NCBI GenBank assembly: GCA_017619355.1
Contig: JAFZSO010000003.1
Span: 1-64,000, forward strand
Origin: Muribaculaceae bacterium
GTDB lineage: Bacteria; Bacteroidota; Bacteroidia; Bacteroidales; Muribaculaceae
Reading direction: 5' to 3'
DNA length: 64,000 nt
Below, one piece after another: positions 29,259 through 38,192 of the stretch. How positions within the stretch are numbered: position 1 is the stretch's first letter; the number at the start of each line of letters is the position of its first letter. A model generated the notes under the pieces. That model made no database searches, was not told the DNA's origin, and saw only the letters and a list, made by a program, of their open reading frames with translations. Made by a program: the position numbers and the translations under genes.

Positions 29259-29774
29259 ATGGATTCAGTAGGAAATTTGATTATCTATGCTATTGCTGCC
29301 ATAGCAATAATAGCATTTTCGATTTTAGCTGTGACCACGAAGAAGATTCTTCGCTCGGCTACCTACCTCTTGTTTACCCTGCTTGCAACTGCCGTCATCT
29401 ACTTCCAGATGGACTATGAGTTCCTTGGGGCGGTGCAGATAGCGGTGTATGCAGGAGGCATTGTCGTGCTCTTTGTGTTTGCCATCATGCTCACACACAA
29501 GCCCGGCAAGGACGCCGAACCGCTCTCTTCACACAAGAAGTGGCTTGGGGTGGGCGCTGCCTTCGCAGGCGCAGCTGTGTGTGCAGGCGCACTGTTCAGC
29601 TACGGCAAGTTCTGTTGCGCCAAGTTGCTGCCAGGCTCTGGTTTCGATATCAAGGAAATCGGGTCAGCTCTTCTCGATACCGACAAGTTCGGTTATCTGC
29701 TGCCTTTTGAGGCAATCAGTATCTTGTTGTTGGCATGTATAATAGGAGGCGTTGTGATAGCACGTCGCCGTTAA
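29259..29774 (+). CDS. nuoJ: NADH-quinone oxidoreductase subunit J
   Basis: The 171-residue protein has five predicted membrane helices. The ND6 signature is visible in TYLLFTLLATAVIYFQMDYE followed by FLGAVQIAVYAGGIVVLFVF. The ending IGGVVIARRR is typical. It begins two bases after nuoI and is 20 bases before nuoK. Confidence 0.95.
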   Translation: MDSVGNLIIYAIAAIAIIAFSILAVTTKKILRSATYLLFTLLATAVIYFQMDYEFLGAVQIAVYAGGIVVLFVFAIMLTHKPGKDAEPLSSHKKWLGVGAAFAGAAVCAGALFSYGKFCCAKLLPGSGFDIKEIGSALLDTDKFGYLLPFEAISILLLACIIGGVVIARRR

Positions 29775-29794
29775 AGAAAGGGAGGAGATACAAA

Positions 29795-30106
29795 ATGGAA
29801 AGCAATATTTTTATGTATTTGATTCCCAGCCTCATCATGTTTGGCTGCGGTGTGTTCGGGTTCATCACCCGAAAGAATATGATTGCAATCTTGATTTCGC
29901 TCGAGCTGATGCTCAACTCGGTCGATATCAATTTTGTTGTGTTTAACCGATTCCTGTATCCTGATCAGCTCAACGGCATGTTCTTCGCGCTCTTTGCCAT
30001 CGCCATAGCGGCGGCCGAAACGGCAGTTGCCATAGCGATTATCATCAATGTGTATCGCGTTGCCAAGAAAGTGGATATCAGTGAAATCACTAAATTGAAA
30101 TTCTAA
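29795..30106 (+). CDS. nuoK: NADH-quinone oxidoreductase subunit K
   Basis: The 103-residue protein has three membrane helices. It includes KNMIAILISLELMLNSVDIN, whose glutamate is a conserved proton-path residue, and AAAETAVAIAIIINVYRVAK with a second. ATG at 29795 follows a clear purine-rich ribosome-binding sequence (GGGAGGAG), unusual in this window. That supports it over an upstream in-frame start overlapping nuoJ. Confidence 0.96.
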   Translation: MESNIFMYLIPSLIMFGCGVFGFITRKNMIAILISLELMLNSVDINFVVFNRFLYPDQLNGMFFALFAIAIAAAETAVAIAIIINVYRVAKKVDISEITKLKF

Positions 30107-30111
30107 GAGTT

Positions 30112-32073
30112 ATGTCGTTTGATTTTTCTATATTAGTTTTAGCAATCCCCTTCTTCATGTTCCTGTTTCTGGGACTTGTGGGGGTGAAAATGGGTAAGAA
30201 AATCACTGGCGTAGTGGGCACCATAGCCATGGGCGTGACGCTGTTTATTTGCTACAGCATAGCGTTTACCTACTTCTTCGGCACTGATCAAGGTCAGATA
30301 TCGGCCGAAGGGGTGCGTCAGAGTGTTTTGGCCTATGATTGGAATTGGCTTACCTTCACCGATAAACTCGTTGTGAAACTGGGCATCTTGCTCGACCCCA
30401 TTTCGGCGATGATGCTCATAGTGATATCCACTATCTCGTTCCTGGTTCACCTGTTCAGTTTGGGCTACATGAGCGACGAGTATGGCAAACCCGAGAAGGG
30501 TTTCCAGCGCTATTATTCATTCCTTGCGCTGTTCACCTTCTCGATGCTGGGCCTGGTGGTGGCCACCAACATCTTCCAGATGTTCATCTTCTTTGAGATG
30601 GTGGGTGTGTCGTCGTATTTGCTCATCGGATTCTACTACACTTCGCCAGCCGCAATCCATGCGTCGAAGAAGGCGTTTATCGTGACCCGCCTGGCCGACC
30701 TCTTCTTCCTGGTGGGTATCATGATTCTGTCGTATTACACTGACACCTTCGACTTCAATGCCCTCATGGCAAGTCCCGAGTCGGCTTTGAGCAGCGCTCA
30801 CGGCCAGACCTTCATGGGCTGCTCGGTGATGGCATGGGCACTGACCTTTATTTTCATTGGCGGTGCCGGCAAGTCGGCCATGTACCCGCTCCACATCTGG
30901 CTCCCCGACGCCATGGAGGGCCCCACGCCTGTTTCGGCACTGATTCATGCCGCAACCATGGTGGTGGCCGGTGTGTTCCTGGTAGCTCGCCTGTTCCCGC
31001 TCTATGTGCTTGAGCAGGGATCTATGAACATAGTGCTTGTGGTGGGTGCCTTTACAGCCCTGTATGCAGCCGCCATTGCCTGTGTGCAGAGCGACATCAA
31101 ACGCGCACTTGCTTTCTCGACCATCTCGCAGATTGCCTACATGATGACGGCTCTGGCCGTATCGTCGGCTCCTGGAGTGGGCGAGGAGGGTGGCTTAGGC
31201 TATATGGCCTCAATGTTCCACCTGTTCACTCATGCAATGTTTAAGGCGTTGCTCTTCTTGTGCGCAGGTGCCATTATCCATGCAGTTCACAGCAACGAGA
31301 ACTCGCACATGCACGGCTTGCACAAGTTTATGCCCATTACCAGCATAGCCTTCCTCATAGGTTGCCTTGCCATTGCAGGCATTCCGCCATTTGCAGGTTT
31401 CTTCAGTAAGGATGAGATTCTTGTGGCATGCTACGAGAAGAGCCCGCTGTGGGGCGTGTGGATGGCGATAGTTGCCGGTATGACGGCATTCTATATGTTC
31501 CGCATCTATTATCTCATCTTCCACTGGAAGAAACATGAGGTGAAAGAAGGACACCATGCTCCGCACGACATGCAGTGGACGATGACCCTGCCACTCATTA
31601 TCCTGGCAGTGATCTCGTGTGTGGCCGGTTTCATTCCCTTTGGCAAGTATGTTACAGCCGATGGTCAGGCGCTGCACACGCACACCAACTGGCCTGTGGC
31701 CATCTCCAGTGTGTGCATAGCACTGGTGGGTATAGGCCTTGCCACGAAGATGTATTTTAAGGAGAACGACCTTCCTTCGAAACTCAAGAGCAAGTTCAAC
31801 GGCTTGTGGACAGCAGCCTACAACCGCTTCTATATGGACGAGCTTTACCAGTTCATTACACACAAGGTCATTTTCCAGAAGGTGTGCAAGCCCATTGCGT
31901 GGTTTGACCGCCATGTGATCGACGGCACGATGAACCTGCTTGCCGACATGACCACCTCGGCCTCGTTTGCCATCCGCAAGATGCAGTCGGGCAGCATTCA
32001 GAGTTATGTGCTCTACTACTTCTTGGGTGCGATTATGCTGGCAGCAGTAACTATGGTGATTGTATTAATTTAA
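30112..32073 (+). CDS. nuoL: NADH-quinone oxidoreductase subunit L
   Basis: The 653-residue antiporter-like subunit has about 16 membrane helices. Key stretches are FFEMVGVSSYLLIGFYYTSP, LHIWLPDAMEGPTPVSALIH (near residue 262), IACVQSDIKRALAFSTISQI and the C-terminal lateral helix region. The conserved lysines and glutamate of the proton channel are present. It starts five bases after nuoK and ends 25 bases before nuoM. Confidence 0.96.
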   Translation: MSFDFSILVLAIPFFMFLFLGLVGVKMGKKITGVVGTIAMGVTLFICYSIAFTYFFGTDQGQISAEGVRQSVLAYDWNWLTFTDKLVVKLGILLDPISAMMLIVISTISFLVHLFSLGYMSDEYGKPEKGFQRYYSFLALFTFSMLGLVVATNIFQMFIFFEMVGVSSYLLIGFYYTSPAAIHASKKAFIVTRLADLFFLVGIMILSYYTDTFDFNALMASPESALSSAHGQTFMGCSVMAWALTFIFIGGAGKSAMYPLHIWLPDAMEGPTPVSALIHAATMVVAGVFLVARLFPLYVLEQGSMNIVLVVGAFTALYAAAIACVQSDIKRALAFSTISQIAYMMTALAVSSAPGVGEEGGLGYMASMFHLFTHAMFKALLFLCAGAIIHAVHSNENSHMHGLHKFMPITSIAFLIGCLAIAGIPPFAGFFSKDEILVACYEKSPLWGVWMAIVAGMTAFYMFRIYYLIFHWKKHEVKEGHHAPHDMQWTMTLPLIILAVISCVAGFIPFGKYVTADGQALHTHTNWPVAISSVCIALVGIGLATKMYFKENDLPSKLKSKFNGLWTAAYNRFYMDELYQFITHKVIFQKVCKPIAWFDRHVIDGTMNLLADMTTSASFAIRKMQSGSIQSYVLYYFLGAIMLAAVTMVIVLI

Positions 32074-32098
32074 TGTCAACGGTTTTAAAATAGAAAGC

Positions 32099-33634
32099 AT
32101 GATGGAAATTTTCAGTAATATCTTAATCTACTTTGTGATTGTTCCGCTGCTCACGCTGGCGGGATTGGCACTGTGCCGCAACAAGGGAATCGGTGCCATC
32201 AGAACCGTTGCCGTTATGGGAGCTTCGGCGCTCATGATACTTGCCATCACACTGGTTGTGATGTTCTTGAAAGAGAGAGGAGCCGGCAACAATGCCGAGA
32301 TGATTCTCACAGCAAGCTGGACGTGGTATGCACCGCTCAATGTGAAACTTGCTCTGGGCGTGGATGGCGTGTCGGTGGTGATGATACTGCTCTCGGCGTT
32401 CATCGTCTTTGCCGGCGTGTTTGCTTCGTGGAAGATGGATCCGCTGCCCAAGCAGTTCTTCCTGTGGTTCTTCCTGCTCTCGACCGGTGTGTTCGGTTTC
32501 TTCATCTCGATCGACCTGTTCACCATGTTCATGTTCTATGAGGTGGCACTCATCCCCATGTACCTGCTCATTGGCGTGTGGGGTAGTGGCAACAAGAACT
32601 ACTCGGCGATGAAACTCACCCTGATGCTGATGGGTGGCTCGGCGTTCCTGATGCTGGGCATCCTGGGCATTTACTTCCACTCGTCGGCCGATGGCAACCT
32701 CACCATGAATGTGCTTGAGATTGCTCAAAACAATGCTATACCCGAGAACTGGCAGCTGTTCCTGTTCCCGATGACCTTTGTGGGCTTCGGTGTGCTGGGT
32801 GCCATGTTCCCGTTCCACACATGGTCGCCCGATGGTCATGCGTCGGCGCCCACTGCAGTGTCGATGCTCCATGCAGGTGTGCTTATGAAACTTGGTGGAT
32901 ATGGCTGCTTCCGTGTGGCCATCTATCTCATGCCGTTTGCCGCAAGCCAGCTGTCGTGGATATTCCTCACGCTCACGGGCATCAGCATCGTGTATGGTGC
33001 GTTCAGCGCCTGTGTGCAGACCGACCTCAAGTATATCAATGCCTACAGTTCGGTGAGCCACTGCGGTATGGTGCTCTTCGCCATCCTTATGTTTAACCAG
33101 ACCGCGATGACCGGTGCTGTGCTGCAAATGCTCTCGCACGGTTTGATGACGGCCTTGTTCTTTGCCTTGATTGGTATGATTTACGGTCGCACCCACACGC
33201 GCGACATTCGCGACATGGGTGGTCTGATGCAGATCATGCCGTTCCTGGGTGTGGGCTATGTGATAGCAGGTCTGGCTTCGCTGGGTCTGCCGGGCTTGAG
33301 TGGTTTCGTGGCCGAGATGACCATATTTGTGGGCTCTTATGAGAACGCCGATGTGTTCCGCCGCGTGCTCACCATTCTTGGCACCTCGTCGATTGTCATC
33401 ACCGCCGTCTATATTTTGCGTGTGGTGGGCAAACTGCTGTTTGGTGCCGTGCAGAACGAGCATCACAAGCAGTTGACCGATGCCAACTGGTTTGAGCGGT
33501 TGTCGACTACCACGCTCATGGTGTCGGTGGCGATTATCGGTTGTTTCCCCAACTTCTTTGTCGACATCATTCGCGACAGCTTCGTGCCAGTGGTGAATGC
33601 GCTGAGCGACTTCTTCCCGGTTGTGATTCGTTAA
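32099..33634 (+). CDS. nuoM: NADH-quinone oxidoreductase subunit M
   Basis: The 511-residue antiporter-like subunit has about 14 membrane helices. FMFYEVALIPMYLLIGVWGS, PFHTWSPDGHASAPTAVSML and LASLGLPGLSGFVAEMTIFV are family signatures. ATG at 32102 is an equally good start. Length is normal. Confidence 0.96.
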   Translation: MMEIFSNILIYFVIVPLLTLAGLALCRNKGIGAIRTVAVMGASALMILAITLVVMFLKERGAGNNAEMILTASWTWYAPLNVKLALGVDGVSVVMILLSAFIVFAGVFASWKMDPLPKQFFLWFFLLSTGVFGFFISIDLFTMFMFYEVALIPMYLLIGVWGSGNKNYSAMKLTLMLMGGSAFLMLGILGIYFHSSADGNLTMNVLEIAQNNAIPENWQLFLFPMTFVGFGVLGAMFPFHTWSPDGHASAPTAVSMLHAGVLMKLGGYGCFRVAIYLMPFAASQLSWIFLTLTGISIVYGAFSACVQTDLKYINAYSSVSHCGMVLFAILMFNQTAMTGAVLQMLSHGLMTALFFALIGMIYGRTHTRDIRDMGGLMQIMPFLGVGYVIAGLASLGLPGLSGFVAEMTIFVGSYENADVFRRVLTILGTSSIVITAVYILRVVGKLLFGAVQNEHHKQLTDANWFERLSTTTLMVSVAIIGCFPNFFVDIIRDSFVPVVNALSDFFPVVIR

Positions 33635-33671
33635 AATGAAAGTGTTCAATTAAAAAAACAGATATAACACA

Positions 33672-35132
33672 ATGGATTATTCTCAGTTTTTGATTATGCC
33701 GCAAGAGATTGGCCTGCTGGTGGTCTTCTTGTTAGTATTCTTATATGACACTTTTATGCCCGACAGGTGCCAGAAAGCGTTGCCTACTTTCACAACTGCG
33801 CTGTTCGGTCTCTATACCGTCTTCAGTTTCTTCCCGGTTCATTCAGGCATGGCTTTTGCCGGCATGTTTGAATCGTCAGATGCCACATGGGCCATGAAGG
33901 CCATCTTGAACGTGGGCATGCTGCTTGTGCTGCTGCAATCGATCAAGTGGGCCAACAGCGAGTTTGTAGCCGTGCGCCGTGGAGAGTTCTACGAGTTGCT
34001 GCTGCTCACCCTGTTTGGCATGTTCCTGATGGTGTCGGCACGCAATATGCTCTTGTTCTACATTGGCCTTGAGACTGCTTCTCTGCCGCTGGCAGCACTT
34101 GCCGCCTTCGAGAAGAATCACTATGAGTCGCATGAGGCAGCTGCCAAGTATATGTTCACCGCCATCTTCTCGTCGGCGATACTGCTGTTAGGCATGTCGT
34201 TTGTCTATGGTCTGGCCGGTTCGTTCGATTACAATGTGCTTGCCAGTGCGCTCGGCGACAAACACTCGGCGCTGCTCATCGCTGCAGTTGCATTTGTGGT
34301 GGCAGGTGTGGGATTCAAGCTCTCGCTGGTTCCCTTCCACCTGTGGACTGCCGACGTGTATCAGGGCGCACCCACAGCGGTGACCAGCTACCTCTCGGTC
34401 ATCTCCAAGGGTTCGGCCGCTTTTGCCTTCCTTGTGATTCTGGTTCAGGTGTTCGGCACCGTGTATGCCGATGTGTGGAAATGGATGCTTTATGCCATCA
34501 TCATTCTCACCATCACTATCGGTAACCTGTTTGCCGTGCGTCAGCGCAACCTGAAGCGATTCCTCGCATTCTCGTCAATTTCACAGGCGGGTTACATCAT
34601 GTTAGGTATTATTGCTGCCAACACGCTGGGCATGACCTCGATGATGTACTACATCCTGGTTTACATCTTCTCTAACCTGGGTGCATTTGCCGTGATTGCC
34701 GCGATTGAACGCCAGACCGACAAGGTGACCATTGACGACTACAATGGCTTGTTCAAGACCAATCCTTGGCTGGCATTCACCATGATGATAGCCATGTTCT
34801 CGCTGGCAGGTATTCCGCCGTTTGCAGGTTTCTTCAGCAAGTTCTTCGTGTTTGCCGGAGCCCTGAAGACGGCCGACACCGCCGTCTACATTCTGGTGCT
34901 TATCGCCTTGATCAACACCATTATCTCACTCTACTACTATCTGCTGGTGGTGAAGGCCATGTTCATTCGTCAGGACGAGTGCTCTATTCCCACGCTCAAG
35001 TCGCACTGGAGCGAGAAGACGGGTATGATTCTGTGTGCCATGGGCATCATCCTCATTGGCCTTGTGAGCTGCATCTACACCTTCCTGAACGGTGTGGCTG
35101 AGAACTCAAGTTCGCTATTCAATCTTATATAA
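33672..35132 (+). CDS. nuoN: NADH-quinone oxidoreductase subunit N
   Basis: The 486-residue antiporter-like subunit has about 14 membrane helices. LYIGLETASLPLAALAAFEK-like sequence near residue 130, PFHLWTADVYQGAPTAVTSY, and FSLAGIPPFAGFFSKFFVFA are ND2 signatures. It is the last gene of the cluster and is followed by a strong terminator. No nuoE, nuoF or nuoG is present, so the electron donor is probably not NADH bound directly by the usual flavoprotein module. Confidence 0.95.
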   Translation: MDYSQFLIMPQEIGLLVVFLLVFLYDTFMPDRCQKALPTFTTALFGLYTVFSFFPVHSGMAFAGMFESSDATWAMKAILNVGMLLVLLQSIKWANSEFVAVRRGEFYELLLLTLFGMFLMVSARNMLLFYIGLETASLPLAALAAFEKNHYESHEAAAKYMFTAIFSSAILLLGMSFVYGLAGSFDYNVLASALGDKHSALLIAAVAFVVAGVGFKLSLVPFHLWTADVYQGAPTAVTSYLSVISKGSAAFAFLVILVQVFGTVYADVWKWMLYAIIILTITIGNLFAVRQRNLKRFLAFSSISQAGYIMLGIIAANTLGMTSMMYYILVYIFSNLGAFAVIAAIERQTDKVTIDDYNGLFKTNPWLAFTMMIAMFSLAGIPPFAGFFSKFFVFAGALKTADTAVYILVLIALINTIISLYYYLLVVKAMFIRQDECSIPTLKSHWSEKTGMILCAMGIILIGLVSCIYTFLNGVAENSSSLFNLI

Positions 35133-35156
35133 TAGTTCGACTTCATTTGATTTAAA

Positions 35157-35189
35157 AGAGGCTTCTCGTTGAGAGAGGTCTCTTTTTTT
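35157..35189 (+). terminator. Rho-independent terminator after nuoN
   Basis: AGAGGCTTCTC (35157-35167) pairs with the segment ending GGTCTCT (to 35183), followed by a run of six further T residues. It closes the whole nuo-atp cluster and is the only strong terminator found within it or at its end. Confidence 0.85.
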
Positions 35190-35222
35190 GTTGACGCACC
35201 TATTTTTTCAAAAGATTTGTAG

Positions 35223-35251
35223 TTGTGTGTTAAATTTATTTTATAACTTTG
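35223..35251 (+). promoter_or_regulatory. Promoter of the first propeller-amidase operon
   Basis: TTG (35223-35225), 18 bases, TAACTTTG (35244-35251) fits the Bacteroidetes consensus. A small hairpin GGGCA/TGCCC lies in the predicted leader, about 65 bases long. Confidence 0.6.
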
Positions 35252-35322
35252 TGAGATGTATTTAGGGTAGGGCAAGATGCCCTGTTCTCTCTTTGATTTC
35301 TACAATAAAAACAACCATAGTC

Positions 35323-36198
35323 ATGCGAAAGTTTATCACTTTATTATCACTTATGGCAGCCTTTTGCGTGAATGCGCAAGTGGTGACGGTCACCTCCGAT
35401 ATGGTGATGACCGACAGTGCCGCCTATTTTCCGCAACTGAGCCTCGATGGCCGGCATCTCGTGTATGCTCCCACTGATGCGCATCCGCTCGTTATGCAGG
35501 ATGTTGCCACAGGAGCCACCCGCGTGGTGAGCGACGAGGGATTACCCGGATTTGACGCCGTGTTTGATGCCGATGGCAACATCGTGTTCATGACCATGGA
35601 GCAGCGTAAAGGCCGCCTCATTTATCGTGGCGTGAACCGCTATGATGTGGAGAAAGGCAAAATCAAACGATTACTCAAACCCCAGCATGGTGCCGTGCAC
35701 ATTGTGAAGGGCACCAAGGGCATGGCCCTGATAGGGGAGAGCAAGAGCAAGGATTTGAAGAAAGCTGGCACCGTTGCCTGGACTCGCGGTGATAAACTCA
35801 TGATTTCGGTCGATGGCAATGTGCGAGAACTCCGGCCTGTTCAGGGCACGGTAGGCCTGTTGTGGGCCTCTGTGTCGCCTGATGGCACCAAGGTGGTGTT
35901 TGAAGCCGCCGCCAAGGGTACCTATGTGTGCGACTTGATGGGCAACTATCTCACCCCGCTGGGCATGTATCTCATGCCTTGCTGGTATAACAACGAGTAT
36001 CTGGTGGCGATGAGCAATGCAGGCAACATACGCCTCACGGGTTCCAATATCCATCTGCTCAAGGCTGATGGGTCGTTTGCTCAGGCTCTCACCGATAATG
36101 AGATAGCCGCCATTCAGCCCATGGTGTGTGGCGACAAGATTGTGTTTACAACCAAAACCGGGGTGGTTCATGTGATGACCATTTCCATTCAAGACTAA
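35323..36198 (+). CDS. Secreted TolB-like beta-propeller protein (1)
   Basis: ATG at 35323 gives 291 residues with a signal peptide (FITLLSLMAAFCVNAQ); an earlier in-frame start at 35293 would bury it. The mature part has propeller repeats such as YFPQLSLDGRHLVYAP, FDADGNIVFM and WASVSPDGTKVVFEAA, typical of PD40/TolB blades. There are about five to six blades, and no catalytic motif was seen. It is paralogous to the gene at 37288, and each precedes a zinc amidase by 1-20 bases. A role in holding or presenting cell-wall fragments for the amidase is inferred from this repeated pairing. Confidence 0.85.
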   Translation: MRKFITLLSLMAAFCVNAQVVTVTSDMVMTDSAAYFPQLSLDGRHLVYAPTDAHPLVMQDVATGATRVVSDEGLPGFDAVFDADGNIVFMTMEQRKGRLIYRGVNRYDVEKGKIKRLLKPQHGAVHIVKGTKGMALIGESKSKDLKKAGTVAWTRGDKLMISVDGNVRELRPVQGTVGLLWASVSPDGTKVVFEAAAKGTYVCDLMGNYLTPLGMYLMPCWYNNEYLVAMSNAGNIRLTGSNIHLLKADGSFAQALTDNEIAAIQPMVCGDKIVFTTKTGVVHVMTISIQD

Positions 36199-36218
36199 TC
36201 GAGAGGAGGAACCGAACA

Positions 36219-37286
36219 ATGAAGAAATGCTTATATCCCTTAGTGATGCTGGCAATGGTGCTGTGCGGTGTTCAGTTGTCCGATGCCAAACCTGAAGTGA
36301 AACCCCGTGTCTTCGTCAATCCTGGGCATGGTGGTGAAGACAGCAACGACCGCCCCTGTCCCTTCTACTGCTATGGCGTGGGCGACACCATTCCTTATTT
36401 TGAGTCGATTTCCAACTGGTATAAGGGCAATGCGCTTGTCGACATCTTGCAGCGCAAAGGCTACGAAACGGCCATTTCGCGTGTGAACAACACAACCCTC
36501 GATGACCTTGACCTTTTTGAAATCATGTCGCTTGCTGCCAATAGCGGCGCCGATCTGTTCTTCGCCATTCACAGCAATGCAACCGGAATCCAAAAGCAGA
36601 TGAATGCTCCGCTGGCTCTCTACCGAGGCTTTACGGGTGAACCGGCTGTAGAAGGCAACGATGTCATTGCTCAGCTCATGATGGATGCCTTGGGTGGCAG
36701 CGGTGCCACACAATGGTCATCAAAACCTGAGATTTCGGGCGACTGGACCTTCTATGACTGGGGTTACAAGGTGGGCCTTGGCGTGTTGCGCTACAACAAG
36801 TTGCCAGGCATGCTCTGCGAGGGCTCGTTCCACGACTATATAGGTGAGCGTTGCCGTCTGGAGAGTCCCGACTACTGCTGGCTGGAAGCCTGGAATCAGT
36901 CATGTGCCATGGACAAGTATTTCAATCATAAGCCCAAGATTCAGTTGGGCTGTATAGCAGGCCTGCTACGTAGCTCTGAGACCAGTCCTTATCTGGCTGA
37001 CGGCTACCAGTTGTATGGTGATGACAACAAGCGAGGCAAGAATGGCTGCGAACTGGAACTCTTTGATGCCGAGAAAAAACTTGTTGCCACTTATGTGACC
37101 GACAACCATGACAATGGTTTCTACCTTTTCAAGAACCTGAAACCAGGGCTTTACTATCTGTATTATGCCGGCCACTATCACGAAGTGACTGTAGAGGCCA
37201 ATAAGGTGGCCTATTTGAGTTTTCAGGATTTTGACTCTGTGAACCACCCGCCAATGAAACAGATTAAACCTAAAAAACCAGAATAA
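36219..37286 (+). CDS. Secreted N-acetylmuramoyl-L-alanine amidase (Amidase_3)
   Basis: ATG at 36219 follows a good ribosome-binding sequence (GAGGAGGA) and gives 355 residues with a signal peptide (LVMLAMVLCGVQLSDA). It cuts the bond between MurNAc and L-alanine. The zinc ligands are His37 in NPGHGG, Glu62 in YFESI and His118 in IHSNA; Glu201 of CEGSFHDY is the predicted catalytic base. Residues 245-355 form a carboxypeptidase-regulatory-like beta domain (NGFYLFKNLKPGLYYLYYAG). There is no type IX sorting domain, unlike the paralog at 38193. The next gene begins one base after the stop codon. Confidence 0.92.
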   Translation: MKKCLYPLVMLAMVLCGVQLSDAKPEVKPRVFVNPGHGGEDSNDRPCPFYCYGVGDTIPYFESISNWYKGNALVDILQRKGYETAISRVNNTTLDDLDLFEIMSLAANSGADLFFAIHSNATGIQKQMNAPLALYRGFTGEPAVEGNDVIAQLMMDALGGSGATQWSSKPEISGDWTFYDWGYKVGLGVLRYNKLPGMLCEGSFHDYIGERCRLESPDYCWLEAWNQSCAMDKYFNHKPKIQLGCIAGLLRSSETSPYLADGYQLYGDDNKRGKNGCELELFDAEKKLVATYVTDNHDNGFYLFKNLKPGLYYLYYAGHYHEVTVEANKVAYLSFQDFDSVNHPPMKQIKPKKPE

Positions 37287-37287
37287 T

Positions 37288-38178
37288 ATGAAACATCTAT
37301 TACTTTCAATCCTTGGCTGTTGTGCGCTGCTTGCCAGTGCGCAGCAGGTAGATGTGGTGAAGCACCAAAGGCTTCTCCAGGGAGTGGAAGGCCCGGCCTA
37401 TTATCCCGTGCTCGACCAGACGGGCACGAAGCTGCTCTTTGCCAGTGGCGCCGAATATGGCCTGAAACTCTACGACATGAGCAACGATGTGGTGACCCGC
37501 ATCAGCAATGAGCGCTGTGCCGGCATCGATGCTGGCTTTGACAGCGATGGTAATGTGATCTTTATCGGACAGTCGATAAACGAGAATAATCTCATTTATC
37601 GCACCGGCTACCGCTACGATGTGAAACGTGCCGCCACCGATGTAGTGCTTGAGGCTCAGCATGGTGCCGTGAATCGTGAGATGGGCTCCCGAGGGGTGGC
37701 CATTCACGGACCACGCAAGAGTTATGCCTCGGCTCAGAACATAGGCACAGCCGTGAATGTGCAGGGCTCTAACCTGATTATCACGGTCAACGGCAAGCAG
37801 CGTTCCTGCTCACCCGTTGAATCCTATGCCGGTTATCTGTGGCCGTCGCTTTCGCCCGATGGTACCAAGGTGCTCTTCTATGCAGCTGGTGCCGGAGCTT
37901 TTGTGACCGACCTCAACGGCAAGGTGCTGGCCAGGCTGGGCAACTATGAGATGCCCTGCTGGTACAACAACGACTATGTGGTGGCCCAGAATGCCACCGA
38001 CGATGGTCATCAGTTCACCTCGTCGCAGATCATGCTGCTCAAGGCCGACGGCTCGTTCCGTCATGAGCTAACCAAGCCCACATCCATGTCGATGCAGCCC
38101 ACCTCGGCTGCCGGCAAAATCGTGTACACCTCGATTGACGGACTGCTTTATTTGATGGAAATTTCTATTAACGATTAA
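37288..38178 (+). CDS. Secreted TolB-like beta-propeller protein (2)
   Basis: The 296-residue paralog of the protein at 35323 has a signal peptide (LLSILGCCALLASAQQ) and matching blades: YYPVLDQTGTKLLFAS, FDSDGNVIFIGQS, WPSLSPDGTKVLFYAA and GNYEMPCWYNNDYVVAQNA. The last matches GMYLMPCWYNNEYLVAMSNA in the first copy. Conservation of the PCWYNN(E/D)Y block suggests a functional surface rather than a generic propeller. It ends 14 bases before the second amidase gene. Confidence 0.85.
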   Translation: MKHLLLSILGCCALLASAQQVDVVKHQRLLQGVEGPAYYPVLDQTGTKLLFASGAEYGLKLYDMSNDVVTRISNERCAGIDAGFDSDGNVIFIGQSINENNLIYRTGYRYDVKRAATDVVLEAQHGAVNREMGSRGVAIHGPRKSYASAQNIGTAVNVQGSNLIITVNGKQRSCSPVESYAGYLWPSLSPDGTKVLFYAAGAGAFVTDLNGKVLARLGNYEMPCWYNNDYVVAQNATDDGHQFTSSQIMLLKADGSFRHELTKPTSMSMQPTSAAGKIVYTSIDGLLYLMEISIND

Positions 38179-38192
38179 AATTTGCTACTACT

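Noticed and set aside
32123..33649. 508-residue open frame on the minus strand opposite nuoM
   Set aside because: Antisense to a certain nuoM gene; the translation is rich in His, Glu and Arg with no domain, a typical shadow of a hydrophobic gene.
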